From positions 1 to 64,000 of the forward strand of contig NZ_NFMB01000004.1 in assembly GCF_002161215.1 (NCBI RefSeq): a stretch of 64,000 nt of DNA. The letters are read 5' to 3'. This stretch comes from Flavonifractor sp. An10. Lineage in GTDB: Bacteria; Bacillota; Clostridia; Oscillospirales; Oscillospiraceae. Positions 1 to 8,145 of this stretch are shown here, one piece after another. Made by a program: the position numbers and the translations under genes. The stretch's first letter is position 1. The number at the start of each line of letters is the position of its first letter. Below the pieces are notes generated by a model. The model was not told where the DNA came from and made no database searches. It saw only the letters and a program-made list of their open reading frames with translations.

Positions 1-1087
1 GCCCACGCCAACCCCCACGCCGTCCCCCACGGTGGCCACCCTGGCGGTGTGCGGCGACATCATGAGCCACATGCCCGTCACCAACGACGCCTGGGACGAG
101 GGGCAGGGGAGCTACGACTACTCCCCCATCTTCGCCCAGGCCGCGCCCTACCTCCAGGCGGCGGACTACGCCGTGGCCAACCTGGAGACCACCCTGTCGG
201 AGGCGGGGCCCTATTCCGGCTACCCGGCCTTCAAGTCCCCCGCCGCCCTGGCCGGGGATCTGGCGGAGGCGGGCTTTGACCTGCTCCTCACCGCCAACAA
301 CCACTGTTTAGACCGGGGCTGGGACGGCCTGGTGTCCACCCTGGACGCCCTGGACGGCGCCGGGCTGGCCCACGTGGGCACCTACCGCTCGGCAGAGGAG
401 CGGGCGGAAAACACCATCCACGTGGCCGACGTGGGGGGCATCTCGGTGGCCTTCCTGGGCTACACCTACGGCACCAACGGCATCCCCGTCCCCCAGGGGC
501 GGGACTACGCCGTCAGCCTGTTCAACACCGACTACATGACCACCCTCTCCACCCCGGATACCGATAAGCTGGAGGCGGATCTGGCCGCCGCCCGGGCCCT
601 GGACACGGATCTCATCGCCGTGATGATCCACTGGGGGGTGGAGTACCAGACCACCCAGAACTCCTATCAGGAGGAGCTTGCCGACCTGCTGATTTCCAAC
701 GGGGCGGATCTGGTGCTGGGGGGCCACTCCCACGTGCCCCAGCCCATCGAGCAGCGCACCGTCACCGGCTGGGACGGGTCGGAGCGCACCGGCTTTGTGT
801 GCTACTCCCTGGGCAACTTCATCTCCTCACAGGTGGATCCCCTCACCGACACCACGGCGGTGCTCACCGTGGAGCTGACGAAGGACAACGCCGCCGGGAA
901 GGCCTCCGTCACCGGCTGGGACTATGTGCCCATGCTCATGGTGCGCCGGGACGGGACGGAGCGGGTGTTCACCCTCACCGACGCGTCCTCCATCCCCGCC
1001 GGCGCCGACAGCGCCCTGGCCGCGCGGCTGGAGGAGGCCGCCGCCAACTGCCGGGAGATCCTGGGAGAGCCCCGTACCGGCGGCTGA
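1..1087 (+). CDS. CapA/PGA_cap-type metallophosphoesterase, 5'-truncated
   Basis: The reading frame is open from base 2, so the gene begins left of the window. The first visible residues are a Pro/Thr repeat linker (PTPTPTPSPT), typical of a spacer between an export signal or membrane anchor and an extracellular domain. The domain then shows the CapA/PgsA-type calcineurin-like motifs: GDIMSHM, NLETTLS, ANNHCLDRG, HWGVEY, GGHSHVPQP and SLGNF, which supply the metal-binding Asp, Asn and His residues. Members of this family are linked to poly-gamma-glutamate or capsule synthesis, but many are surface phosphoesterases of unknown substrate, and no pgsB/pgsC neighbour is visible. The stop lies 25 bases before the htpG promoter with no terminator between. 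Family assignment is firm; substrate is unknown. Confidence 0.85.
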   Translation, partial: PTPTPTPSPTVATLAVCGDIMSHMPVTNDAWDEGQGSYDYSPIFAQAAPYLQAADYAVANLETTLSEAGPYSGYPAFKSPAALAGDLAEAGFDLLLTANNHCLDRGWDGLVSTLDALDGAGLAHVGTYRSAEERAENTIHVADVGGISVAFLGYTYGTNGIPVPQGRDYAVSLFNTDYMTTLSTPDTDKLEADLAAARALDTDLIAVMIHWGVEYQTTQNSYQEELADLLISNGADLVLGGHSHVPQPIEQRTVTGWDGSERTGFVCYSLGNFISSQVDPLTDTTAVLTVELTKDNAAGKASVTGWDYVPMLMVRRDGTERVFTLTDASSIPAGADSALAARLEEAAANCREILGEPRTGG

Positions 1088-1112
1088 AATTGTAAACAAT
1101 TTTTGAACCCTC

Positions 1113-1141
1113 TTGAAATTTTCGGTTCGAAGGACTATGAT
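1113..1141 (+). promoter_or_regulatory. Sigma-A-type promoter of htpG
   Basis: TTGAAA (1113-1118), a 17-base spacer and TATGAT (1136-1141). The predicted start of transcription falls inside the CIRCE operator that follows, the usual arrangement for HrcA repression. Confidence 0.8.
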
Positions 1142-1145
1142 AGCG

Positions 1146-1172
1146 TTAGCACTCGGAAACTTTGAGTGCTAA
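1146..1172 (+). promoter_or_regulatory. CIRCE operator (HrcA binding site) upstream of htpG
   Basis: A perfect inverted repeat TTAGCACTC - 9 bases - GAGTGCTAA, identical to the CIRCE consensus. The dyad extends by four more paired bases on each side (1142-1176). It overlaps the expected transcription start, so HrcA binding should block htpG transcription until heat or unfolded protein titrates GroE away from HrcA. No hrcA gene lies in this window. Confidence 0.93.
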
Positions 1173-1187
1173 CGCTGCTCTTTATTT

Positions 1188-1213
1188 GTAGGGCGCGGCA
1201 TCCCTGACGCGCC
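1188..1213. repeat. Short dispersed palindrome, family B
   Basis: GTAGGGCGCGGCATCC followed by a GACGCGCC arm forms an imperfect dyad in the htpG leader. The reverse complement recurs at 53437-53462 with about 25 of 26 bases the same, so it is a dispersed intergenic repeat rather than part of the htpG control region. Confidence 0.65.
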
Positions 1214-1240
1214 GACTTTTTCACATAGGAGGCAACAACC

Positions 1241-3163
1241 ATGGCAAAGAAACAGTTCAAGGCCGAGTCCAAGCGCCTGCTGGATCTGATGATCAACTCC
1301 ATCTACACCCACAAGGAGATCTTCCTGCGGGAGCTGGTGTCCAACGCCAGCGACGCCCTGGACAAGCTGGCCTACAGGGCCCTCACCGACGACAAGGTGG
1401 GGGTGGATCGGTCGGAGCTGAAGATCACCCTCACCCCCGACCAGATTGCCCGCACCCTGACCATCAGCGACAACGGCATCGGCATGACCCGCGAGGAGCT
1501 GGAGAGCAACCTGGGCACCATCGCCCGCAGCGGCTCCCTCCAGTTCAAGCAGGACATGGCCGCGGCCGAGGGGGACAAGCCCTCTGACGTGGACATCATC
1601 GGCCAGTTCGGCGTGGGCTTCTACTCCGCCTTCATGGTGGCCGACAGGGTCACCGTCACCTCCCGGGCCTACGGCGCCGATGAGGCGTGGCAGTGGGAGT
1701 CCACTGGCGCCGACGGGTACACCCTCACCCAGTGCGGGAAGGACACCGTGGGCACCGACATCGTGCTCCACATCAAGGCCAACACCGACGACGACAAGTA
1801 CGACGAGTACCTGGAGCAGTACCGCCTGGCGGAGCTGATCAAGAAGTACTCCGACTACGTCCACTACCCCATCGTCATGCTCATGCACAAGTCCCGCCAG
1901 AAGCCCCGCCCGGAGGACGCCGGCGACGACTACAAGCCGGAGTGGGAGGACTATGACGAGTGGGAGACCCTCAACTCCATGGTGCCCCTGTGGCAGCGGC
2001 CCAAGAGCGAGGTGAAGCCCGAGGAGTACAACCAGTTCTACAAGGAGAAGTACGGCGACTGGGAGGATCCCCTCAGCGTGATCCACGTGTCCGCCGAGGG
2101 CGCGGTGGAGTACAAGGCCATGCTCTATATCCCCTCCCACGCCCCCTTTGACTTCCACTCCCGGGACTACCAGAAGGGCCTGCAGCTCTACTCCTCCGGC
2201 GTGCTCATCATGGACAAGTGCGCCGATCTGCTGCCCGACCACTTCCGCTTTGTGAAGGGCGTGGTGGACTCCCAGGACTTCTCCCTGAACATCTCCCGGG
2301 AGATGCTCCAGCACACCCGCCAGCTCAAGGTGATCGCGGGCAACCTGGAGAAGAAGATCAAGGCCGAGCTGCTCCGCCTCCAGAAGGACGAGCGGGAGAA
2401 GTACGAGACCTTCTGGAAGGCCTTCGGCACCCAGATCAAGGTGGGCGTGGTGTCCGACTACGGCATCCACAAGGAGCTGCTGAAGGATCTGCTGCTCTTC
2501 TTCTCCTCCAAGGAGGGCAAACTCACCTCCCTGGCTGAGTACAAGGCCCGCATGCCCGAGGAGCAGAAGTATATCTACTACGCCTGCGGCGAGGACGCGG
2601 CCCAGCTGGACAAGCTGCCCCAGGCCGAGCGCATCCGGGACAAGGGGTACGAGATCCTCTACCTCACCGACGAGCCCGACCAGTTCGTGGTGGACGCTCT
2701 GGGGGCGGTGGACGAAATCCCCTTCAAGTCGGTGGACGACGCCGACGCCCTCCCCGAGACCGAGGAGGAGAAGGCCGCCCTGGAAAAGAAGGCCGAGGAG
2801 AGCAAGCCCGTGCTGGACTTCCTGAAGGAGACCCTGGGCGACCAGATCAAGGAGGCCCGGGTGTCCAGGATCCTCAGGAGCGGCGCGGTGTGCCTCACCG
2901 CCGACGGCCCCATCACCCTGGAGATGGAAAAGTACTTCCAGCGGGTGGATCCGGAGAACGCCAGGAACATGAAGGCCCAGCGGGTGCTGGAGCTCAACCC
3001 CGACTCCCCCGCCTTCGCCGCCCTGCAGCAGGCGGTGGAGACCGACAGGGACAAGGCCGCCAAGTACGCCAAGCTCCTCTATGCCCAGGCCCAGCTGATC
3101 GCCGGCATCCCCCTGGAGGATCCGGCGGGATACACCGAGCTGGTGTGCTCCCTGATGCAATAA
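1241..3163 (+). CDS. htpG: Molecular chaperone HtpG (HSP90)
   Basis: This 640-residue protein is the bacterial HSP90, a homodimeric ATP-dependent cytosolic chaperone. The N-terminal GHKL ATPase motifs are all present: NASDALDKL (the Mg-binding Asn), DNGIGM and GQFGVGFYSAFMV. The middle and C-terminal dimerisation domains follow at normal length. The start has AGGAGG at 1227-1232 before ATG. It is expressed from its own promoter with a CIRCE operator and ends at a strong bidirectional terminator, so it is monocistronic. CIRCE control of htpG is uncommon; in Bacillus subtilis htpG is outside the HrcA regulon (known biology). Confidence 0.97.
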   Translation: MAKKQFKAESKRLLDLMINSIYTHKEIFLRELVSNASDALDKLAYRALTDDKVGVDRSELKITLTPDQIARTLTISDNGIGMTREELESNLGTIARSGSLQFKQDMAAAEGDKPSDVDIIGQFGVGFYSAFMVADRVTVTSRAYGADEAWQWESTGADGYTLTQCGKDTVGTDIVLHIKANTDDDKYDEYLEQYRLAELIKKYSDYVHYPIVMLMHKSRQKPRPEDAGDDYKPEWEDYDEWETLNSMVPLWQRPKSEVKPEEYNQFYKEKYGDWEDPLSVIHVSAEGAVEYKAMLYIPSHAPFDFHSRDYQKGLQLYSSGVLIMDKCADLLPDHFRFVKGVVDSQDFSLNISREMLQHTRQLKVIAGNLEKKIKAELLRLQKDEREKYETFWKAFGTQIKVGVVSDYGIHKELLKDLLLFFSSKEGKLTSLAEYKARMPEEQKYIYYACGEDAAQLDKLPQAERIRDKGYEILYLTDEPDQFVVDALGAVDEIPFKSVDDADALPETEEEKAALEKKAEESKPVLDFLKETLGDQIKEARVSRILRSGAVCLTADGPITLEMEKYFQRVDPENARNMKAQRVLELNPDSPAFAALQQAVETDRDKAAKYAKLLYAQAQLIAGIPLEDPAGYTELVCSLMQ

Positions 3164-3170
3164 GTTCATC

Positions 3171-3216
3171 ACAAAACCGGCGCCCCGCGTGGAAACACGC
3201 GGGGCGCCGGTTTTGT
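3171..3216. terminator. Bidirectional terminator between htpG and the M18 aminopeptidase
   Basis: A perfect 21-base-pair stem (ACAAAACCGGCGCCCCGCGTG and its complement) around a GAAA loop. Flanking A and T runs on opposite sides let it stop transcription arriving from both convergent genes. Confidence 0.88.
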
Positions 3217-4514
3217 CAGAACCGATAGATGCCGTCGGCGGTGAGGGTGAACTCCGCCTGATAGAGGGCGGCGCAGGCGCGGGCCAGGTACTCCGGATCC
3301 CGGCTGCCCGCCGTCTCCACGGCGGCGTGCATGGCCAGCTGGGCCATACCGATGTCCACCATGGGTATGCTCACCTGGCGGCCCAGGAGGTTGCCCAGGG
3401 TGGAGCCGCCGGGCTCGTCGGCCCGGTTGGCGAACACCTGCACCGGCACCTCCGCCTTCCGGCAGATGGCCTGGAACAGCCCGGCGGTGAGCCCGGTGGT
3501 GGTGTACTTCTGGCTGGCGGCGACTTTCACCACCACCCCGCCGTTGGGGTAGACCTTGTTGGCCGGGTCGGCCTTCTCGGGGAAGTTGGGGTGGACGGCG
3601 TGGCCGTTGTCGGCGGAGAGGAGCAGGCTGTTGGCCAGGGCCCGGCGGGCGTCCTGGGCCGACAGGCCCAGCACCTCCCCGATGCGGGAGAGCACGTCGG
3701 GCAGGAAGGTGCTCAGGGCCCCCTGGCGGGTGCCGCTGCCCACCTCCTCGTTGTCAAAGAGGCAGTAGATCTGCCCGAACCGCTGGCTGCCGCCAGCGGT
3801 GAGGAAGCCCTCCAGCGCGGCGTAGGCGCAGCCCAGATCGTCGATGCGGGGGGCCTGGAACAGCTCCCCCTCCGGCCCCAGGTACACCGGCCGCTGCCGG
3901 GGGCAGAGCATCAGGTCGGTGGACAGGATGTCCCCCGCCTCCACCCCCAGCTCCTCCGCGATCAGGGCGGTGAGGGGCGTTCCGCCGGAGAGGGCGTACA
4001 GGGGCTGCATGTCCTTCTGAGCGTTGTAGTCGTGGCCCTTATTCACGTCCCGCTGCTGGTGGATGGCCAGGCTGGGTATGGTGAGCAGATCCTGATCCAG
4101 GTATACCAGCCGGCCCTCCACGCCCTCGCCCGTGCGCACAATGGCCCGCCCCGCCACGGTGAGGGGGCGATCCAGCCAGCTGGCGCAGTTCATGCCGCCG
4201 TAGCCCTCCACCGACAGGCGGATGTAGCGGGAATCCCCCTCCAGGGCGTCGTTCTTCACGTGGAAGGTGGGGGAGTCGCTGTGGGCGGCGGCCAGGCGCC
4301 ACCCCTCCGGCGCGCCCTCCGGAAGGCGGAAGGCGATCAGGCTGCTCTGGTTGCGGGTGGTGTAGTAGCCCCGCCCCCCCTCCAGCGTCCAGGGGGCGCA
4401 CTCCTCCAGCCGGGTGAAGCCCGCCTCCTCCAGCAGGACGGCGGCGCTGTGCACCGCGTGGTAGGGGCTGGGGCTGTTTTCTATGTACTCCATGAGCAGA
4501 TCTGTGGTCTGCAT
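3216..4514 (-). CDS. apeB: M18 family aminopeptidase
   Basis: This 432-residue cytosolic zinc aminopeptidase removes N-terminal residues (acidic or neutral in characterised M18 members) from peptides. M18 landmarks are AAHSDSPTF near residue 80, the DDLGCAY aspartate region, FDNEEVGS with the catalytic and metal-binding glutamates, and SADNGHAVHPN. Length is normal for the family. ATG at 4514 is chosen because GGAGGG lies 6 bases upstream and the sequence MQTTDLLMEYIENSPSPYHA matches the conserved family N-terminus; the frame is open further upstream but lacks similarity. A TATAAT box on the minus strand (4540-4545) lies in the short space shared with the divergent blaI promoter, so the two genes may be co-regulated. 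Confidence 0.93.
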   Translation of the reverse strand: MQTTDLLMEYIENSPSPYHAVHSAAVLLEEAGFTRLEECAPWTLEGGRGYYTTRNQSSLIAFRLPEGAPEGWRLAAAHSDSPTFHVKNDALEGDSRYIRLSVEGYGGMNCASWLDRPLTVAGRAIVRTGEGVEGRLVYLDQDLLTIPSLAIHQQRDVNKGHDYNAQKDMQPLYALSGGTPLTALIAEELGVEAGDILSTDLMLCPRQRPVYLGPEGELFQAPRIDDLGCAYAALEGFLTAGGSQRFGQIYCLFDNEEVGSGTRQGALSTFLPDVLSRIGEVLGLSAQDARRALANSLLLSADNGHAVHPNFPEKADPANKVYPNGGVVVKVAASQKYTTTGLTAGLFQAICRKAEVPVQVFANRADEPGGSTLGNLLGRQVSIPMVDIGMAQLAMHAAVETAGSRDPEYLARACAALYQAEFTLTADGIYRF

Positions 4515-4570
4515 GGCAATCCCTCCTTTGTTCCCCCACATTATACGATATTCCGCCCCAAAAGAAAAGG

Positions 4571-4616
4571 TTGACATTGTCTGCCTTCTGTGATACATTA
4601 CAGGTAGACAAAGTCT
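4571..4616 (+). promoter_or_regulatory. blaI promoter with probable BlaI operator dyads
   Basis: TTGACA (4571-4576), a 17-base spacer and TACATT (4594-4599) form a near-consensus promoter. Two small dyads bracket it: GACATTGTC (4573-4581), overlapping the -35, and AGACAAAGTCT (4606-4616), near the start of transcription. The two sites also share TCTGCCTT on their right side. This layout fits autorepression by the BlaI protein encoded just downstream. The dyads differ from the classic BlaI box, so the operator call is an inference. Confidence 0.6.
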
Positions 4617-4641
4617 GCCTTTTACGGAATGAGGTGATTGC

Positions 4642-5025
4642 ATGGAGCCGGTACGGCTGACGGGTACGGAGTGGGCGGTGCTGGACTGCCTGTGGGAGAA
4701 GGCTCCCCAGACCATGACCCAGCTGGCCCGCACGCTGTCTGCGCGGGAGGGCTGGGCCAAGGGCACCACCACCACGGTGCTCAAGCGGATGACCGACAAG
4801 GGCCTGCTGGCCTGCACCCAGGAGGGGCGGGCCCGGCAGTACGCCCCGGCGGTAGACCGCCGGGCCGCCGTGGTGGGGGAGACCCGCAGCTTCCTCCGCC
4901 GGGTGGGGAAGGGCAGCGTGGAGCTGCTCATGAGCGCCGCCGCCCAGCCCGAGGAGCTGAGCCAGGAGGAGCTGGACGCCCTCTACGACATTTTGAAGGG
5001 ACTGGAGGAGAGCCGCCATGACTGA
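4642..5025 (+). CDS. blaI: BlaI/MecI/CopY family transcriptional repressor
   Basis: This 127-residue protein has the Penicillinase_R winged helix fold: LTGTEWAVLDCLWEK at the start, a TTTVLKRMTDKGLL recognition helix region and a C-terminal dimerisation tail ending near DALYDILKGLEE. Such repressors bind dyads as dimers and are cut by an M56 membrane protease on signal. The next gene encodes that protease and overlaps by 8 bases, so the pair is translationally coupled. No beta-lactamase or efflux target is nearby; the likely targets visible here are its own promoter and possibly the divergent aminopeptidase. Confidence 0.88.
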   Translation: MEPVRLTGTEWAVLDCLWEKAPQTMTQLARTLSAREGWAKGTTTTVLKRMTDKGLLACTQEGRARQYAPAVDRRAAVVGETRSFLRRVGKGSVELLMSAAAQPEELSQEELDALYDILKGLEESRHD

Positions 5026-8000
5026 GTGGATCATCACGTCGTCCCTGCTGATTCTCATCGTCCTGCTGGTGCGCCGGATCTTCCGGGGGAAGCTGTCCCT
5101 GCGGCTGCAATACGCCCTGTGGCTGGTGGTGCTGGTGCGCCTGCTCATCCCCGGCACGGTGGCCCAGACGGGCCTGAGCGTGCTCAACTACCTGCCCCGG
5201 ACGGAGGTGGAGGTGAGCCAGGGCACCGTCACCGCCCCCGCCCCGATTGACGGCGGCGGCGTGCAGACGCAGCCAGCCGAACCGGCGGGGGACGGAGAGG
5301 CAGATCCCGTCCAGCCCGCCGCCCCAGCGGAGCCGACGGGGGAGGGGGAGCCGATCCAGACGCCCTCCCCGCCGGAGCCCATCCCCTGGCAGGGGGTGCT
5401 CACCGCCGTGTGGCTGGCGGGTGCGGCGGCTGTGGCCGCCGCACTGGTGATCTCCAACCTGCGGTTCTACCTCCGCCTGCGGCGGGTGCGGCGGGCCCAT
5501 CCAATTCCGGGGCTGGCCGTTCCGGTATATGTGGCCCGGGGGCTGCCCTCCCCCTGCCTGTATGGCTTCCCCCGCCCGGCGGTGTACCTGACCCCCGCGG
5601 CGGCGGAGGATCCGGCGGTGCTGGGCCACGTGCTCTCCCATGAGCTCACCCACCGCCGCCACGGCGACCACGTCTGGGCGGTGCTGCGGGGGGCGGCCCT
5701 GGCTCTCCACTGGTACAACCCTCTGGTGTGGCTCTCCGCCGCCCTGTCCAAGCGGGACGGGGAGCTGGCCTGCGACGAGGGGGCCCTTCGGCACGCGGAC
5801 GGCCCCACCCGGGCGGCCTACGGCCGGGCGCTGATCCGGCTGGTGACCACCAAGCCAGCACTCACCGACCTTTTCTGCTGCGCCACCACCATGACCGCCG
5901 GCAAGTCCGGCCTGAAGGAGCGCATCGCCATGATCGCCAGGAGGCCCAGAACCCTGCTGACCGCCTTTGCGGCGGCGGCCTTTCTCGTGGGCCTGGCGGT
6001 GGGGTGCACCTTCACCGGCGGGCGGAGCGACACCTGGGAGCCCCTGTCCGACGAGGAGCTGGCCTGGTTCAACGGAGACGAGTTCTTCAACGGGGACTAC
6101 CTGAACATCCGCAACCAGTTTTTGAGCTCCACCTATGAAAATCCGGAGGACGTCGACCTGTTTGAGCTGTTCTACTGCGGGGACGGGGCCGCCAACTACG
6201 CCGATGCGCCGGAGGGCGTGGACGCGGCGGAGCTGGAGGCCGCTATGCTGGCCGCTATAGGGGGAGAAGACCCCGACTGTCCGGCCACCATTCTGACCAC
6301 CGCCCGGATGGACGCGGTGCTGGAGGAGTACCTGGGCCTCACCCTGGACGAGACCAACCAGGTGGGGCTGGACAATTTTACTTATCTGCCCGAGTATGAT
6401 ATTTACTACTATTTCCACGGAGACACCAACTACCGCGCCTCCGTCACGTTTACCAGCGGGGAGCGAAACGGCGATCTTGTGCGCCTGATCTACGACGCCA
6501 CCTTCCTGGTCGATGATCTCAAAGAGGTCACCCTGCGGGAGCACGGGGACGGCTGGCGGTTTGTGTCCAACCTGGCCGTGGAGGAGGGGGACAGCGTCCC
6601 CCTGGAGAGCCGCCTGGCCGCCCTGCCGGGCAGCCTGCCGGACAGGGTGGTGGTGGTTGAGCCGGGGGACGTGACCGAAAACAGCTCCGGCGTGCTGGCC
6701 TCCTACTACTACGAGCCGGACTACAACACCGAATGGGGCGGCTGGATGCTGGACGTGGCCCGCAATACGCCGGTGGAGTTTGAGCAGTCTTATACTACCT
6801 GGGACTTGATCGGGGGCGCCTCTTACCTGGGGCGGGACGCGGACTGGTACTATGTGTGCCTCACCCCCACCGATGTGAATTTCGACCCCGAGCATATGGA
6901 GGGCTATCAGAACACGGAGGAGACGCTTACGGCGTGGCTGGAGAAGCTGGCCGCCGATATCGGCCTCACCCCCTTGGAGGAGGATCTCTTTTATCAGCGG
7001 GTCAGCATGAACCTCTCCTATCAGGAGGGGGAGCACTATACGGTGCGCTACTATCCCTATTACGGCCTCAGCGGCTATGAGGAGCAGGCGGACACCGTGT
7101 ACACCCTGGTGCTCTCCCAGCCCGTCACCCAGGGAGAGGACGGGATCTGGTGCGTGGATCGCTGGTACGATGACGCCGGAAACAAGCATCTGGTGATCCC
7201 GGAAAGTGACCAGACCATGGACGAATACTACGCATCCCTTCAGGCCGCCTGCGACGAGGGGCACCGGCCCGGCCTGCTGGATCCAATGCAGGTAGCCCTG
7301 GAGTTTGAGCAGGCGTATACCGACCGGGAGCTGTCCCTGGATGCCTTCGCCCTGGAGGGCCCCACCGACATTGCGGACACCTTCGACCTCTACCTGGCCA
7401 CGGCGACGCTAAAGGCAGAAAGCCCCTCCACCGCCCTGACATGGCTCTTCAGCAAGGACGATCCCCTCGAGTTCTGGGGGCACAAGGACGGGGCCAGCGG
7501 GCCGGGGATTGAATACCTGTACCAGTCGGAGCTGGACACGGTGCGGGCTTGGCTGGACGAGTGCACCTGGGAGGTGGTGGAGCAGGTGGACTGGACGGAG
7601 GAAGAACCGCCGGCCGGCGAGCCCCCCTACGGCAACTACCACGTCCGCTTCCAGGGCATGGGGCTGGACTATCTGTCCCTGTCCTGGGAGTCGCCCTATG
7701 CCCAGGTCTGGATAGGTTCAGACAGCCGGATCTGGCGGTGCACCAGCGGCTACGACCAGCTTTACACCCGCCTGGCCTATCTGTGGGAGACCAAGGCGGC
7801 CGCCGGGTTCCCGGAGATGTTCCAGGGCTGGTTCCTGGAGCGGGAGGGGGATCCCATCCCGGGGGGAGAGGCCCTGGCCGCGGCCATCGACAGCCTGTCC
7901 TGGACGCCCGGCGAGCCCGCTCCGGAGGGAACGGAGGGGATCTTTGTGGACAGCCCGGATCACTATGTCAACATCACGGTCTATCCCGGCAATCTGGTCT

Positions 8001-8089
8001 ACTATTATATGGACGACTGCTGGAACTACTGGTTCCAGGGTACGGGGGAGACCGACCTGTATGCCCTGGCGGCGGAGTATGGGACATAA
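5018..8089 (+). CDS. BlaR1-like M56 family membrane metalloprotease with very large ectodomain
   Basis: A 1023-residue sensor protease. N-terminal hydrophobic helices (residues about 5-25, 33-50 and 125-145) surround a Pro-rich loop. The M56 zinc motif HELTH is at residues 208-212, with a downstream ELACDEGAL supplying the third ligand. After KSGLKERIAMI, a last transmembrane helix near residues 315-332 ends in a Gly-Cys pair, and about 690 residues of acidic, Trp/Tyr-rich sequence follow, expected to be outside the cell. BlaR1 proteins are usually near 600 residues with a penicillin-binding sensor domain; no SxxK-type penicillin-binding signature is visible here. The signal is therefore probably not a beta-lactam. 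It should cleave or inactivate the BlaI partner encoded just upstream. Confidence 0.82.
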   Translation: MTEWIITSSLLILIVLLVRRIFRGKLSLRLQYALWLVVLVRLLIPGTVAQTGLSVLNYLPRTEVEVSQGTVTAPAPIDGGGVQTQPAEPAGDGEADPVQPAAPAEPTGEGEPIQTPSPPEPIPWQGVLTAVWLAGAAAVAAALVISNLRFYLRLRRVRRAHPIPGLAVPVYVARGLPSPCLYGFPRPAVYLTPAAAEDPAVLGHVLSHELTHRRHGDHVWAVLRGAALALHWYNPLVWLSAALSKRDGELACDEGALRHADGPTRAAYGRALIRLVTTKPALTDLFCCATTMTAGKSGLKERIAMIARRPRTLLTAFAAAAFLVGLAVGCTFTGGRSDTWEPLSDEELAWFNGDEFFNGDYLNIRNQFLSSTYENPEDVDLFELFYCGDGAANYADAPEGVDAAELEAAMLAAIGGEDPDCPATILTTARMDAVLEEYLGLTLDETNQVGLDNFTYLPEYDIYYYFHGDTNYRASVTFTSGERNGDLVRLIYDATFLVDDLKEVTLREHGDGWRFVSNLAVEEGDSVPLESRLAALPGSLPDRVVVVEPGDVTENSSGVLASYYYEPDYNTEWGGWMLDVARNTPVEFEQSYTTWDLIGGASYLGRDADWYYVCLTPTDVNFDPEHMEGYQNTEETLTAWLEKLAADIGLTPLEEDLFYQRVSMNLSYQEGEHYTVRYYPYYGLSGYEEQADTVYTLVLSQPVTQGEDGIWCVDRWYDDAGNKHLVIPESDQTMDEYYASLQAACDEGHRPGLLDPMQVALEFEQAYTDRELSLDAFALEGPTDIADTFDLYLATATLKAESPSTALTWLFSKDDPLEFWGHKDGASGPGIEYLYQSELDTVRAWLDECTWEVVEQVDWTEEEPPAGEPPYGNYHVRFQGMGLDYLSLSWESPYAQVWIGSDSRIWRCTSGYDQLYTRLAYLWETKAAAGFPEMFQGWFLEREGDPIPGGEALAAAIDSLSWTPGEPAPEGTEGIFVDSPDHYVNITVYPGNLVYYYMDDCWNYWFQGTGETDLYALAAEYGT

Positions 8090-8100
8090 CGGCATAAAAG

Positions 8101-8133
8101 AGCCGGGGGCGGAGAATTTCTCCGCCCCCGGCT
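8101..8133. terminator. Terminator between the M56 gene and the histidine kinase gene
   Basis: A 15-base-pair stem AGCCGGGGGCGGAGA with a 3-base loop, between two convergent genes. A-rich on the left and T-rich on the right, so probably bidirectional. Confidence 0.8.
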
Positions 8134-8145
8134 TGTTCTGATGGA

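Noticed and set aside
1169-3172. A 667-codon open frame antisense to htpG, and similar long antisense frames over glgP, glgA, glgB and the cob genes
   Set aside because: They have low-complexity Gly/Val/His-rich translations typical of the reverse strand of GC-rich coding DNA, no ribosome binding sites and no recognisable domains; the sense genes are well defined families.
5018-8089. Classical beta-lactam resistance sensor (BlaR1) function
   Set aside because: The ectodomain has no visible penicillin-binding motifs and no beta-lactamase gene is linked; only the M56/BlaI signalling logic is supported.
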